From contig MKTY01000019.1 of the NCBI GenBank assembly GCA_001898485.1, forward strand, positions 620,001-684,000: a stretch of 64,000 nucleotides of DNA. Direction: 5' to 3'. This document shows positions 16,093 to 24,565 of the stretch, in pieces; the stretch's first letter is position 1; each line of letters starts with the position of its first letter. Under the pieces are notes generated by a model. It was not told where the DNA came from. It was given only the letters and a program-made list of their open reading frames with translations, and did not search any database. The translations under genes and the position numbers were made by a program. The DNA comes from Sphingobacteriales bacterium 46-32. GTDB lineage: Bacteria; Bacteroidota; Bacteroidia; Chitinophagales; Chitinophagaceae.

Positions 16093-16182
16093 ATGCCTTA
16101 CCATCGAAATTTTATATACTGGATCGATAAGCGCAGATGGAAATACTGTTTCCTGCTGGCTGCGCTGGAGCTTACACAGTGA
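16093..16182 (+). CDS. Candidate leader peptide rich in aromatic residues, upstream of hmgA
   Basis: An ATG at 16093 opens 29 codons before TGA at 16180-16182. The peptide contains Tyr3, Phe7, Tyr9, Trp10, Trp16, Tyr18 and Phe20, seven aromatics in the first twenty residues (segment NFIYWIDKRRWKYCF). The stop codon lies in the left arm of a terminator hairpin. A weak promoter (TTCG at 16048-16051, N19, TAATTTTA at 16071-16078) would place the RNA start about 8 bp before this ATG. The gene downstream degrades homogentisate, a Phe/Tyr breakdown product. All points fit a translated regulatory leader, but this is one short reading frame and may be chance. Confidence 0.4.
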   Translation: MPYHRNFIYWIDKRRWKYCFLLAALELTQ

Positions 16183-16205
16183 TCAGTTCTCTGATCATTT
16201 TTTTT
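16180..16205 (+). terminator. Rho-independent terminator before hmgA
   Basis: TGATCAG, loop TTCT, CTGATCA, then eight T residues (16198-16205). It lies 34 bp upstream of the hmgA start on the same strand, and no gene on the plus strand precedes it. A terminator in this place would act on the hmgA leader transcript itself. Confidence 0.65.
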
Positions 16206-16239
16206 CTTTCATTTTCTGTAAGCATTTAAATCAATACAT

Positions 16240-17397
16240 ATGCCGCATTATTATAAACTCGGAAATATTCCGCATAAACGTCATACCCAGTTCCGCCGAC
16301 CTGATGGAGGTTTGTATTCGGAACAATTATTTTCGACAGAAGGGTTCAGTAACGATTATTCACTGTTGTACCATGTACATCCGCCCACGCAGATCATCCA
16401 TACAGAGCCGCAACAGAATGTGGCGCCCGTAGTAGCAGAGGAAAAAATGCTCAAGCACCGGAGCTTCGAAGGATTTAATATCCGGCCTGAGAAAGATTAT
16501 CTGCAAAGCCGCAAGGCAATCCTGGTCAATAATGATTGTCATATTGTGCTGGCTGCCCCACAGGCCAGTATGACAAGTTATTTTTATAAAAATACCGATG
16601 CCGATGAAATGATTTTTGTACACGAAGGCAAAGGTGTTTTGCGTACCATGTACGGGGAACTTCCTTTTTCTTATGGTGATTATCTCGTGATTCCGCGGGG
16701 TACTATTTATCAGATGGAATTTGCAGACAGCAACAACCGTCTTTTCATTGTGGAGTCTTTTAGTCCCATCCGTTATCCCAAACGTTATGTAAGCAAATAT
16801 GGGCAGCTGCTGGAACATTCTCCCTATTGTGAACGGGATATCAGGGGGCCGCAGAATCTGCCCACCTTTGATGAGAAAGGTGACTTCCTCATCCGGGCCA
16901 AAAAGAAAGGAGTGCTCTATGGCCTTCATTATGGTACGCACCCCTTCGATGTGGTGGGCTGGGACGGATGCTGTTATCCTTTTGCATTTTCTATACACGA
17001 TTTTGAGCCAATTACCGGACGGGTTCATCAGCCGCCGCCCGTACATCAGACATTTGAAGCGCACAACTTTGTTGTCTGTTCATTCTGTCCCCGTTTGTTT
17101 GATTATCATCCGCAGGCCATTCCCGCGCCCTATAATCACAGCAATATTGATAGCGATGAAGTTTTATACTATGTGGATGGCGATTTCATGAGCCGGAAAA
17201 ATGTAACCCGCGGTATGATCACCCTGCACCCGGCCGGTATTCCACACGGGCCACATCCCGGTGCAGTCGAAAAAAGTATCGGGGCCAAAGAAACACACGA
17301 ACTGGCAGTGATGGTAGACACTTTTCACCCACTGATGCTCACCCAGGAAGCCCTGGGCATTGAGAATGACGGGTATGTCATGAGCTGGGCAGAGTAA
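16240..17397 (+). CDS. hmgA: Homogentisate 1,2-dioxygenase
   Basis: This 385-residue cupin-type iron dioxygenase opens the ring of homogentisate to maleylacetoacetate, the key step of phenylalanine/tyrosine catabolism in the cytoplasm. The N-terminus (MPHYYKLGNIPHKRHTQFRRPDGGLYSEQLF) and the two cupin halves are as in bacterial homologues. Likely iron ligands are His300 and Glu307 (NHSNIDSDEV) and His336 (AGIPHGPHPG). Other catabolic genes (hpd, fahA, maiA) are not in the window, so hmgA stands alone here. A terminator and an aromatic-rich short reading frame precede it. A tract of AAGTAGT-type repeats follows immediately after the stop. Confidence 0.95.
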   Translation: MPHYYKLGNIPHKRHTQFRRPDGGLYSEQLFSTEGFSNDYSLLYHVHPPTQIIHTEPQQNVAPVVAEEKMLKHRSFEGFNIRPEKDYLQSRKAILVNNDCHIVLAAPQASMTSYFYKNTDADEMIFVHEGKGVLRTMYGELPFSYGDYLVIPRGTIYQMEFADSNNRLFIVESFSPIRYPKRYVSKYGQLLEHSPYCERDIRGPQNLPTFDEKGDFLIRAKKKGVLYGLHYGTHPFDVVGWDGCCYPFAFSIHDFEPITGRVHQPPPVHQTFEAHNFVVCSFCPRLFDYHPQAIPAPYNHSNIDSDEVLYYVDGDFMSRKNVTRGMITLHPAGIPHGPHPGAVEKSIGAKETHELAVMVDTFHPLMLTQEALGIENDGYVMSWAE

Positions 17398-17450
17398 GTA
17401 ATAAGTTTTAAGTAGTAAGTTTTAGGTAGTAAGTAGTAAGTAGTAAGTAG
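17398..17450. repeat. Direct 7-mer repeat tract (AAGTWKT type)
   Basis: About seven consecutive heptads of the forms AAGTTTT, AAGTAGT and AGGTAGT begin right at the hmgA stop codon. There is no inverted arm here. The same heptads form an inverted repeat at 27303-27369. Confidence 0.85.
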
Positions 17451-17500
17451 TTTGTAATCAATACATAATCTTCTTTTTCCGAAGTTGGCTAAAAAAAAAA

Positions 17501-17531
17501 TTGGAAGAAGAAGATTTTGTTTTTAGCTTTG
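17501..17531 (+). promoter_or_regulatory. Promoter TTG-N20-TAGCTTTG of tetR
   Basis: TTG(G) at 17501 and TAGCTTTG at 17524-17531, spacer 20 bp, fit the Bacteroidota consensus. The -7 element abuts a palindromic operator at 17532-17547, so a repressor bound there would block initiation. Confidence 0.75.
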
Positions 17532-17547
17532 TTAACTATTTGGTTAA
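17532..17547. promoter_or_regulatory. TetR operator copy 1
   Basis: TTAACTATTTGGTTAA: 7-bp arms around TT, with one mismatch. It lies directly after the -7 element and 5 bp before the tetR ATG. It is nearly identical to the perfect palindrome at 18187-18202, which makes autoregulation by this TetR protein likely. Confidence 0.75.
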
Positions 17548-17552
17548 ACCAT

Positions 17553-18170
17553 ATGGATAAATCGCAAAAAGATACCAATACAGAACAACGCATACTGGAA
17601 GCGGCTAAAAAAGTATTTGTGCGCAAAGGAATGGCCGGGGCACGTATGCAGGATATTGCAGATGAAGCGGGCATCAACAAGGCGCTGCTGCATTATTATT
17701 TCCGGAATAAGGAAAAACTTTTCGAAATGATTTTTACGGAGGCCGCATCCAAACTCTTTCCCCGCATCAACCAGTTATTTACCGCAGAATTACCGCTGTT
17801 TGAAAAGATCGAACGTTTTTGTCATGAGTATATAGATATCGTGAAGAGTAATCCATATCTGCCATTGTTTGTCCTGAATGAAATCAATCAAAACCCGGAG
17901 CATTTTCTTCAGAAATTCTGGAAAGGCGAACATAAACCCAACCCGACTCATTTGCTGAATCAGATCGCCGAAGAAGTGCAGCGAGGGACCATTCGGCCCA
18001 TCCATCCTGTTAATCTTTTGATCAACCTGGTATCGATGACAATTTTTCCCTTTATGGCTAAACCCATGCTGGAGGCTAACCTCGGTATTTCTGCCGACCA
18101 GTTTAATGACTTTATTGAACAAAGGAAAAAGGAAATACCGGCTTTTATTATCAGCGCCCTGCGGCCCTGA
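17553..18170 (+). CDS. TetR/AcrR family transcriptional repressor of the efflux operon
   Basis: This 205-residue protein has a TetR N-terminal helix-turn-helix (~10-56): TEQRILEAAKKVFVRKGMAGARMQDIADEAGINKALLHYYFRNKEKLF. The C-terminal domain has a hydrophobic ligand pocket and dimer interface, with a YbiH/CecR-like arrangement. CecR in E. coli controls the ybhGFSR efflux operon, and here a similar operon follows directly. The ATG at 17553 follows the operator. Upstream in-frame codons are in the promoter. Two copies of TTAACYATTTGGTTAA, one in front of this gene and one in front of the tolC-like gene, suggest that the protein represses both itself and the pump until a substrate binds. Confidence 0.9.
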   Translation: MDKSQKDTNTEQRILEAAKKVFVRKGMAGARMQDIADEAGINKALLHYYFRNKEKLFEMIFTEAASKLFPRINQLFTAELPLFEKIERFCHEYIDIVKSNPYLPLFVLNEINQNPEHFLQKFWKGEHKPNPTHLLNQIAEEVQRGTIRPIHPVNLLINLVSMTIFPFMAKPMLEANLGISADQFNDFIEQRKKEIPAFIISALRP

Positions 18171-18186
18171 TTTTTTTGACCCTGAA

Positions 18187-18202
18187 TTAACCATTTGGTT
18201 AA
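18187..18202. promoter_or_regulatory. TetR operator copy 2
   Basis: TTAACCATTTGGTTAA is a perfect 7-bp inverted repeat around TT. It lies 16 bp after the tetR stop and 19 bp before the tolC-like ATG. Its match to copy 1 (15 of 16 bases) is far beyond chance for neighbouring sites. It could repress an internal promoter or act as a roadblock. Confidence 0.8.
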
Positions 18203-18221
18203 CATATTAAAAACAACATTC

Positions 18222-19484
18222 ATGATACGGATTTCAGTTATGCTGATAGCGGTGTTGTCGTGGCAGACAAAGGCTCAGTCGCAGGAGCTGACACTCGACA
18301 GTGCATGGCAACTTGCGCGGTCACACTATCCTGTGCTGCGCGACAAACTGCTGATTCAAAAAACAGCTCAGCTAACCCTCAGCAATTTGCAGAAAGGCTT
18401 TTTGCCCCAGTTTACATTAAGTGGTCAGGCCACTTACCAGTCTGATGTGACACGGGTACCAGTCTCATTGCCGGGCTTCCAGATTGAGTCACCGGCTAAA
18501 GATCAATACAAAGTACTGGCAGATGTAAACCAGTTGCTTTATGATGGAGGCCAGATCAAACAACAGAAACTGGTGCAGGCACAGTCGGCCAGGGTAGAGG
18601 AAGAAAAAGTGGAAGTAGAACTGCATCAGTTGCATGATCGTATAAATCAGGTTTACCTGGGCATACTTTACCTCGATCAGCAATTGAGGCAGGTAGACCT
18701 GGTGAAGGCCGATATACAATCAGGCATCAATCGTGTACAGGCGCAGCTCGAAGAAGGTGTGGCCTTCAGGTCAAGTGTGGCCATGCTAAAGGCGGAATGG
18801 TTAAAGGCCGATCAGCGGGCTATAGATATGAAAGCGTCCCGCGAAGGATGGCTGCAGGTTTTGTCGCTCCTGACAGGCCGTGAACTGAACGCTGAAACCA
18901 GGCTTACAGAGCCAGTAGCATCCGCCATCACAACAACTTCCATCAATCGACCGGAGTTGAGGCTGTTTAACAGTCAGCAGATACTGGCCGATCAGCAGAA
19001 AAAAATGATTCATACCCGTACGCTTCCCAAACTGAGTCTGTTTGCACAGGGAGGATATGGGCGCCCCGGACTTAATATGCTGCTCAATGAATTTGATTTT
19101 TATTATATCGGCGGTATCCGGTTCAACTGGTCGCTGGGCAGCCTGTATACGGTGAGAAAAGAAAAACAACAGGCAGATATCAGTAAGCAGCGTATTGCGG
19201 TGCAGCAGGATATTTTTATGCTCAATACACAGACACAGCTTACGCAGCAGCAGGCTGAAATAAAGAGGCTGGAACAATTGCTTCAATCAGACGCGTCCAT
19301 TATTGAATTGCGACAGTCTGTAACAGAGTCGGCAAGGGCGCAACTGGACAACAATGTAATTACCGCCAATGATTATTTAAAAGAAGTAAACGCAGAGGAT
19401 CAGGCCCGTCAGTCGGCCATCATGCATCGTTTGCAACTATTACAGGCCCGTATCAATTACCAAACTATTTCAGGACAATTATAA
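18222..19484 (+). CDS. TolC family outer membrane efflux protein
   Basis: This 420-residue protein has a signal peptide (residues ~1-22, VMLIAVLSWQTKAQSQ) and the two-fold repeated coiled-coil/beta-strand architecture of outer membrane efflux factors. LTLDSAWQLARSHYPVLRDKLLIQKTA opens the first half and NRPELRLFNSQQILADQQKKMIHTRTLPKLSLFAQGGYG opens the second. Long helical segments rich in Gln/Glu/Leu form the periplasmic tunnel, and the trimer spans the outer membrane. It is the exit duct for the ABC pump encoded downstream. The ATG at 18222 gives the signal peptide and sits after the second operator. The next gene begins 9 bp after the stop. Confidence 0.9.
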   Translation: MIRISVMLIAVLSWQTKAQSQELTLDSAWQLARSHYPVLRDKLLIQKTAQLTLSNLQKGFLPQFTLSGQATYQSDVTRVPVSLPGFQIESPAKDQYKVLADVNQLLYDGGQIKQQKLVQAQSARVEEEKVEVELHQLHDRINQVYLGILYLDQQLRQVDLVKADIQSGINRVQAQLEEGVAFRSSVAMLKAEWLKADQRAIDMKASREGWLQVLSLLTGRELNAETRLTEPVASAITTTSINRPELRLFNSQQILADQQKKMIHTRTLPKLSLFAQGGYGRPGLNMLLNEFDFYYIGGIRFNWSLGSLYTVRKEKQQADISKQRIAVQQDIFMLNTQTQLTQQQAEIKRLEQLLQSDASIIELRQSVTESARAQLDNNVITANDYLKEVNAEDQARQSAIMHRLQLLQARINYQTISGQL

Positions 19485-19493
19485 AACCAGCAT

Positions 19494-20429
19494 ATGAAAT
19501 CAATTGCATTATTAGTACTCGTCAGCGGTGTGTTGCTGGCTGGCTGTTCGGATAAAAACAACTCTTTTGATGCCACGGGCACCTTTGAAGCCGACGAAGT
19601 GGTTGTATCAGCAGAACTATCGGGTCGCATTCTGAGTCTGCAGGCAGCGGAGGGCGATCTGTTGCAAAAGGACAGCACTGTGGGCTGGATTGATGCCGAT
19701 AATCTGCAACTGCAGAAAGAACAGGTGGAAGCCAACATCCGCGCACTGAGCGAAAAAACCATTGATGTAAACCCGCAGATACGATTGCTGGAAGATCAGC
19801 TGGCGGTGCAGCAATCGCGGTTAGACAATTTGCAGCATGAAAAGAGCAGGATTGAAAACCTGTTGCGTAAAGATGCGGCCACCGGTAAACAACTGGATGA
19901 TATCAATGCGCAGATCGATATGCAGAAAAAAGAGATGCTCGTAACGCGGCAGCAGGTTCAGGTGCAGCGTAATAATGCCGCTACTCAAAACAGGAGTATT
20001 TTAAGCGAAAGCAAGCCACTCGAAAAAAGGGTAGCCCAGCTGGAAGACCAGCTGAAACGTGCTGCTATCCTCAATCCTGTTACAGGAACCGTTACTACCC
20101 GTTACGCAGAGCCGGGAGAAATAACTACAATGGGTAAGGCACTGTATAAAATTGCGGACCTGTCAGTATTGAATCTGCGCGCATACATCACCGGATCGCA
20201 ACTGTCGCAAATAAAACTTGGACAGGAGGTGACGGTACTGGTAGATGAAGGGGCTAAAAAATACAGGCAGCTCAAAGGCACTATCACCTGGATTGCCGAT
20301 AAGGCTGAGTTTACACCCAAGACTATTCAGACAAAAGAAGAAAGAGCAAGCCTCGTATATGCTATCAAAATAAAAGTAAAGAACGATGGTTTGCTGAAGC
20401 TGGGCATGTATGGGGAAGTTAAATTCTGA
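19494..20429 (+). CDS. HlyD/EmrA-type membrane fusion lipoprotein
   Basis: This 311-residue periplasmic adaptor has a lipoprotein signal peptide ending in LLAGC (Cys17 lipidated). A lipoyl/biotinyl half-motif follows (TFEADEVVVSAELSGRILSLQAAEGDLLQKDS), then a long coiled-coil hairpin (~70-175). The second lipoyl half and beta-barrel follow (PVTGTVTTRYAEPGEITTMGKALYKIADL). The order matches YbhG of E. coli. It links the inner membrane ABC permease to the TolC-like channel. Its TGA stop overlaps the start codon of the ATPase gene (TGATG), indicating coupled translation. Confidence 0.9.
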   Translation: MKSIALLVLVSGVLLAGCSDKNNSFDATGTFEADEVVVSAELSGRILSLQAAEGDLLQKDSTVGWIDADNLQLQKEQVEANIRALSEKTIDVNPQIRLLEDQLAVQQSRLDNLQHEKSRIENLLRKDAATGKQLDDINAQIDMQKKEMLVTRQQVQVQRNNAATQNRSILSESKPLEKRVAQLEDQLKRAAILNPVTGTVTTRYAEPGEITTMGKALYKIADLSVLNLRAYITGSQLSQIKLGQEVTVLVDEGAKKYRQLKGTITWIADKAEFTPKTIQTKEERASLVYAIKIKVKNDGLLKLGMYGEVKF

Positions 20430-21391
20430 TGTTTTTTAAAACAATTATTATGCAAAGCGGAAACAGGCGACAGCTTAACAACGGGCATGTAAGTGTAGCG
20501 GATATCGTAATGACTTATGGCAAACCGAATGCGGCTGTACAGGCACTGCAGGGGATTAATTTTGAAGTAAAGCCAGGTGAGCTTTTTGGAATCATTGGCC
20601 CGGATGGAGCTGGTAAAACATCTCTTTTCCGGATACTCACTACTTTACTGTTGCCTACTGGCGGCCGTGCTGAAGTAGGAGGATTCGATGTAGTAAAAGA
20701 CTACCAGGCTATCCGGAACTCGGTTGGGTATATGCCGGGACGATTTTCGCTTTATCCGGATCTTACAGTTGCCGAGAACCTCGCTTTTTTTGCCACCATT
20801 TTCAATACGTCTATCAGCGAGAACTACGATCTCATAAAGGATATTTATCTGCAGATAGAACCATTCCGTAACCGGCGTGCCGGACAGCTGTCGGGTGGCA
20901 TGAAGCAGAAACTTGCATTGAGCTGTGCGCTTATACACCGGCCTTCCGTATTATTTCTTGATGAACCAACAACCGGAGTAGATGCGGTATCGCGCAGGGA
21001 GTTTTGGGAAATGCTCCGGCGTCTTAAAGCGCAGGGTATTACGATCCTGGTCTCTACACCCTATATGGATGAAGCCGGCTTATGTGAGCGGGTGGCGCTG
21101 TTGCAAAATGGAAGGATGCTGGGAATAGATACACCAGCCGGAATTACTGCTTCATTTGGTAAGCTATTGCTGGCGGTGCGTAACGAAAATATGCTGCCGC
21201 TCTTGAAATTGTTGAAAAGCTTTGAGGAGGTAGAGGAGGCTTATCCGTTTGGAGAATATCATCATGTGGTATTAAAACAGGGGAGTGAGAAAGATTTGAG
21301 GGCAAGGCTTAAAGCCGCAGGTATGGAAGCAGAGGTGATAACGGCTGTACCCGGTATTGAAGATTGCTTTATGGATCTAATGAAAAATTAA
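20429..21391 (+). CDS. ABC transporter ATP-binding protein (YbhF N-terminal half-like)
   Basis: This 320-residue cytoplasmic ATPase has Walker A GPDGAGKTSL (~54-63), signature LSGGMKQKLAL, Walker B VLFLDEPTTGVD and an H-loop region altered to VSTPYMDEA, with Pro-Tyr in place of the usual Thr-His. GPDGAGKT with Asp is characteristic of the first nucleotide-binding domain of YbhF/RbbA. In E. coli YbhF both domains are in one polypeptide of about 578 residues. Here they are separate adjacent genes. The missing switch His suggests this site hydrolyses ATP poorly and the second site does most of the work (inference). A second possible ATG lies at 20450. Confidence 0.92.
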   Translation: MFFKTIIMQSGNRRQLNNGHVSVADIVMTYGKPNAAVQALQGINFEVKPGELFGIIGPDGAGKTSLFRILTTLLLPTGGRAEVGGFDVVKDYQAIRNSVGYMPGRFSLYPDLTVAENLAFFATIFNTSISENYDLIKDIYLQIEPFRNRRAGQLSGGMKQKLALSCALIHRPSVLFLDEPTTGVDAVSRREFWEMLRRLKAQGITILVSTPYMDEAGLCERVALLQNGRMLGIDTPAGITASFGKLLLAVRNENMLPLLKLLKSFEEVEEAYPFGEYHHVVLKQGSEKDLRARLKAAGMEAEVITAVPGIEDCFMDLMKN

Positions 21392-21394
21392 TGC

Positions 21395-22141
21395 ATGGAG
21401 ATGGAAAAAGTAATTGAAGTAAAACAGCTCAGTAAACGCTTCGGAAATTTCACTGCGGTTGATGCGATTACGTTTGATGTATATAAGGGTGAGATTTTTG
21501 GATTTCTGGGCGCCAATGGTGCTGGTAAAACTACAGCTATGCGTATGCTGTCTGGCCTTTCCGTTCCCAGCAGCGGCGAAGCCAAAGTCGCGGGCTTTGA
21601 TGTATACCGGCAAACGGAACTGATCAAGCGGCATATCGGCTATATGAGTCAGCGTTTTTCACTATATGAGGATCTGACCGTACGTGAAAATATCCGTTTT
21701 TATGCAGGTATTTATGGTATGTCTGATGCATTTATCAGGGACAAAACAGCCAGCCTGCTTCAGCAATTGCATATGGAGGCAGAAGCCGGCAAACTGGTAA
21801 AGTCATTACCACTGGGGTGGAAACAGAAACTGGCTTTTTCCGTAGCAATATTTCATGAGCCTCAGATTGTATTTCTGGATGAACCCACAGGGGGAGTAGA
21901 TCCGGTGACGAGGCGTGAATTCTGGAATCTCATTTATGAAGCAGCCGCTTCGGGTATAACGGTATTTGTAACCACACATTATATGGACGAAGCAGAGTAT
22001 TGCAGCAGGGTTTCTATTATGGTTGATGGACGCATGGATGCATTAGGAACTCCTGCTGAGCTGAAAAAACAATTTGATGCGGCGTCAATGGATGAGGTAT
22101 TTCTGCGTCTTGCGCGCAAAGCCGTGCGTACGGCCGATTAA
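21395..22141 (+). CDS. ABC transporter ATP-binding protein (YbhF C-terminal half-like)
   Basis: This 248-residue ATPase has Walker A GANGAGKTTAMRML, a variant signature LPLGWKQKLAFSVAI in place of LSGGQ, Walker B IVFLDEPTGGVD and a normal H-loop TTHYMDEA. The LPLGWKQ variant signature is typical of the second nucleotide-binding domain of YbhF/RbbA-type proteins. It would pair with the preceding ATPase as a heterodimer in which each partner supplies different catalytic residues. It starts 3 bp after the preceding stop. The start may also be the Met two codons later. Confidence 0.92.
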   Translation: MEMEKVIEVKQLSKRFGNFTAVDAITFDVYKGEIFGFLGANGAGKTTAMRMLSGLSVPSSGEAKVAGFDVYRQTELIKRHIGYMSQRFSLYEDLTVRENIRFYAGIYGMSDAFIRDKTASLLQQLHMEAEAGKLVKSLPLGWKQKLAFSVAIFHEPQIVFLDEPTGGVDPVTRREFWNLIYEAAASGITVFVTTHYMDEAEYCSRVSIMVDGRMDALGTPAELKKQFDAASMDEVFLRLARKAVRTAD

Positions 22142-22168
22142 AAAGCTTTCATTAAAAGCATTATTGCC

Positions 22169-23275
22169 ATGAAGCAGTTTCTTGCATTTGTCAGAAAGGA
22201 ATTTTATCACATCTTCCGCGACCGGCGAACCCTGTTTATACTATTGGGTATGCCTGTGGTGCAGATTATACTATTTGGTTTTGCATTGACCAATGAGGTT
22301 AAAAATTCAAAAATAGCCATACTCGATATGGCAAAGGATGAGACAGCACATACGCTTATCGATCAGTTGAATGCCAGCCGGTATTTTGATATTGTCGAAT
22401 ACCTTCAAAGTTATGATGAAGTGGAAACAGCTTTCAGAACCGGTAAGGTCCGGATGGCGGTTGTATTGCCTGCAGGCTTTGGCCGCGACCTGGAGCACCT
22501 GCATCAGGCACAGGTGCAATTACTGGCAGATGCGTCTGATCCTAATGTGGCCAATACGCTTACTAATTATGCCGGAAGTATCGTACGCGATTTTCAGGAT
22601 GGATTATTGAAGGGACAGCAATTGCCATACCGGATCAATGCCGAGGTGCGGATGTTGTATAACCCCCAGCTTAAAGGGGCATATAGTTTTGTGCCCGGCG
22701 TGATGGCCATGGTGCTGATGCTGGTATGTACACTCATGACCGCTATAACCATTGTAAGGGAAAAAGAAATGGGTACTATGGAAATCATGCTGGTTTCGCC
22801 GCTGAAACCCATGCTTATTATAGTAGCCAAGGCAGTGCCTTACCTGTTGCTGTCTGCTATTAACATCAGCAGCATATTGCTTCTCAGCGTTTTTGTACTG
22901 GATGTTCCCATCAACGGAAGCCTGCTGCTGCTGGTAGGAGAAAGTCTGCTTTTTACACTCACCTGTCTTGCATTTGGGTTGCTGATCTCTGCCAGCACCA
23001 GTTCGCAGCAGACAGCTATGTTTATTTCGTTGACAGGAATGTTTCTGCCAACTGTGATGCTCAGCGGCTTTATGTTTCCAATCGAAAACATGCCATTGCC
23101 GCTACAGGTTATTTCGCATGCCGTACCTGCACGCTGGTTTTATCAGATTGTACGTAATGTGATGATAAAAGGAACCGGACTGGAAACTATATGGAAAGAA
23201 ACCCTGATACTGCTGGGTATGATGTTGCTTTTGACAACGCTGGCGGTTAAAAAATTCAAGATACGGCTTGCCTGA
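22169..23275 (+). CDS. ABC-2 type permease (YbhS-like)
   Basis: This 368-residue inner-membrane protein has one N-terminal transmembrane helix (~22-42, LFILLGMPVVQIILFGFAL), a large periplasmic domain (~45-175) and five helices in the C-terminal half. It carries the ABC-2 signature TIVREKEMGTMEIMLVSPLKP. The domain plan matches ABC2_membrane_3 and YbhS/YbhR of E. coli. It should pair with the next gene product to form a heterodimeric transmembrane unit driven by the two ATPases. The substrate is unknown. E. coli YbhFSR is linked to export of drugs and Na+/Li+ (family knowledge). Confidence 0.92.
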   Translation: MKQFLAFVRKEFYHIFRDRRTLFILLGMPVVQIILFGFALTNEVKNSKIAILDMAKDETAHTLIDQLNASRYFDIVEYLQSYDEVETAFRTGKVRMAVVLPAGFGRDLEHLHQAQVQLLADASDPNVANTLTNYAGSIVRDFQDGLLKGQQLPYRINAEVRMLYNPQLKGAYSFVPGVMAMVLMLVCTLMTAITIVREKEMGTMEIMLVSPLKPMLIIVAKAVPYLLLSAINISSILLLSVFVLDVPINGSLLLLVGESLLFTLTCLAFGLLISASTSSQQTAMFISLTGMFLPTVMLSGFMFPIENMPLPLQVISHAVPARWFYQIVRNVMIKGTGLETIWKETLILLGMMLLLTTLAVKKFKIRLA

Positions 23276-23299
23276 TAACCGGTCGTTTAAATATATTTT

Positions 23300-24418
23300 A
23301 TGCGCACATTACGTTTTTTATTGCAAAAGGAGTTCCGGCAGATATTCCGTGATCCAGCCATATTGCGTATTATTTTTGTAATGCCCGTGATGCAACTGGT
23401 ATTGTTGCCGATGGCGGCAGATTATGAAGTGAAAAATATCAGGCTGGCGGTGGTGGATCATGATCATTCGGTCTATTCACAACAATTGATCCGGAAGATA
23501 AGCGCATCCGGTTATTTTTTGCTGACCAGGTATGCAGCTTCGTATCAGGAGGCAATGAAGGCGGTGGAGAGTGATGCTGCTGACCTGGTACTGGAACTGC
23601 CGTCTTCGTTCGAAAAAGATCTCGTGAAAGAAGAAGAGGCGCCTGTGTTTATGGCTGTCAACGCCATCAATGGCGTGAAAGCCTCGCTTGGGAGTGCATA
23701 CCTGCGCAGTATAGTACAGGATTTTAACCAACAGGTGCGTGCGGAATGGTTGCAACTGCCTCGTTTTAATCCTGAGCCGGTTGTGCAGGTCACCTCGTCC
23801 AACTGGTATAATCCATTGATGAATTACCGGTATTTTATGGTGCCGGGCATACTGGTCATACTCATTACAATGATAGGGTCTTTTCTGGCGGCTCTTAATA
23901 TTGTACGCGAAAAGGAAATCGGTACCATTGAACAGATTAATGTGACGCCGATCCGTAAGTATCAGTTTATTCTTGGCAAGCTGATTCCTTTCTGGGTGTT
24001 GGGGCTTGCTATTCTCAGTATCGGATTGCTGATAGCCAGAATCGTATATGGGATTATACCGGCCGGCAGTTTGTTTACTATTTATCTTTTTGCCGCGGTA
24101 TATCTGCTGGCTGTATTGGGAATAGGGTTGCTTATATCCTCTTATACACAAACACAGCAGCAGGCAATGCTGATTTCATTTTTTCTGATTATGGTCTTCA
24201 TACTGCTCGGAGGTTTGTATACTTCTGTTGATAGTATGCCGCAATGGGCCCGGTACCTCGTAAAACTGAATCCGGTAAGTTATTTTATTGAAGTAATGCG
24301 TATGGTGGTGTTGAAAGGGAGCGGTACCGGCGAAATAAAAGGACATTTGATAAGCATCCTGGCTTTTGCCCTGTTTTTTAACACCTGGGCCGTGTTGAGT
24401 TACCGTAAACGTTCGTGA
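23300..24418 (+). CDS. ABC-2 type permease (YbhR-like)
   Basis: This 372-residue paralogue of the preceding gene has the same plan: an N-terminal helix (~22-40), a periplasmic domain, and five C-terminal helices with LNIVREKEIGTIEQINVTPIRKYQFILGK. It ends the seven-gene efflux operon, 24 bp downstream of the other permease. It probably forms the second half of the transmembrane channel. No strong hairpin terminator follows directly, although the next ~60 bases are T-rich (24427-24448). Confidence 0.92.
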   Translation: MRTLRFLLQKEFRQIFRDPAILRIIFVMPVMQLVLLPMAADYEVKNIRLAVVDHDHSVYSQQLIRKISASGYFLLTRYAASYQEAMKAVESDAADLVLELPSSFEKDLVKEEEAPVFMAVNAINGVKASLGSAYLRSIVQDFNQQVRAEWLQLPRFNPEPVVQVTSSNWYNPLMNYRYFMVPGILVILITMIGSFLAALNIVREKEIGTIEQINVTPIRKYQFILGKLIPFWVLGLAILSIGLLIARIVYGIIPAGSLFTIYLFAAVYLLAVLGIGLLISSYTQTQQQAMLISFFLIMVFILLGGLYTSVDSMPQWARYLVKLNPVSYFIEVMRMVVLKGSGTGEIKGHLISILAFALFFNTWAVLSYRKRS

Positions 24419-24565
24419 TTTTCACTCCTTTTTTTTGCTTTTTTTCCCATTATAAACTGAGGAAAACACAGCTGATACCCAAAAACTGAATCGTAATTTG
24501 GAAGCCTGTTCAATTCATTAAAGGATTATGGGGTTTCCAGCTTTTTGGCGACCATCTTTCCCGAA

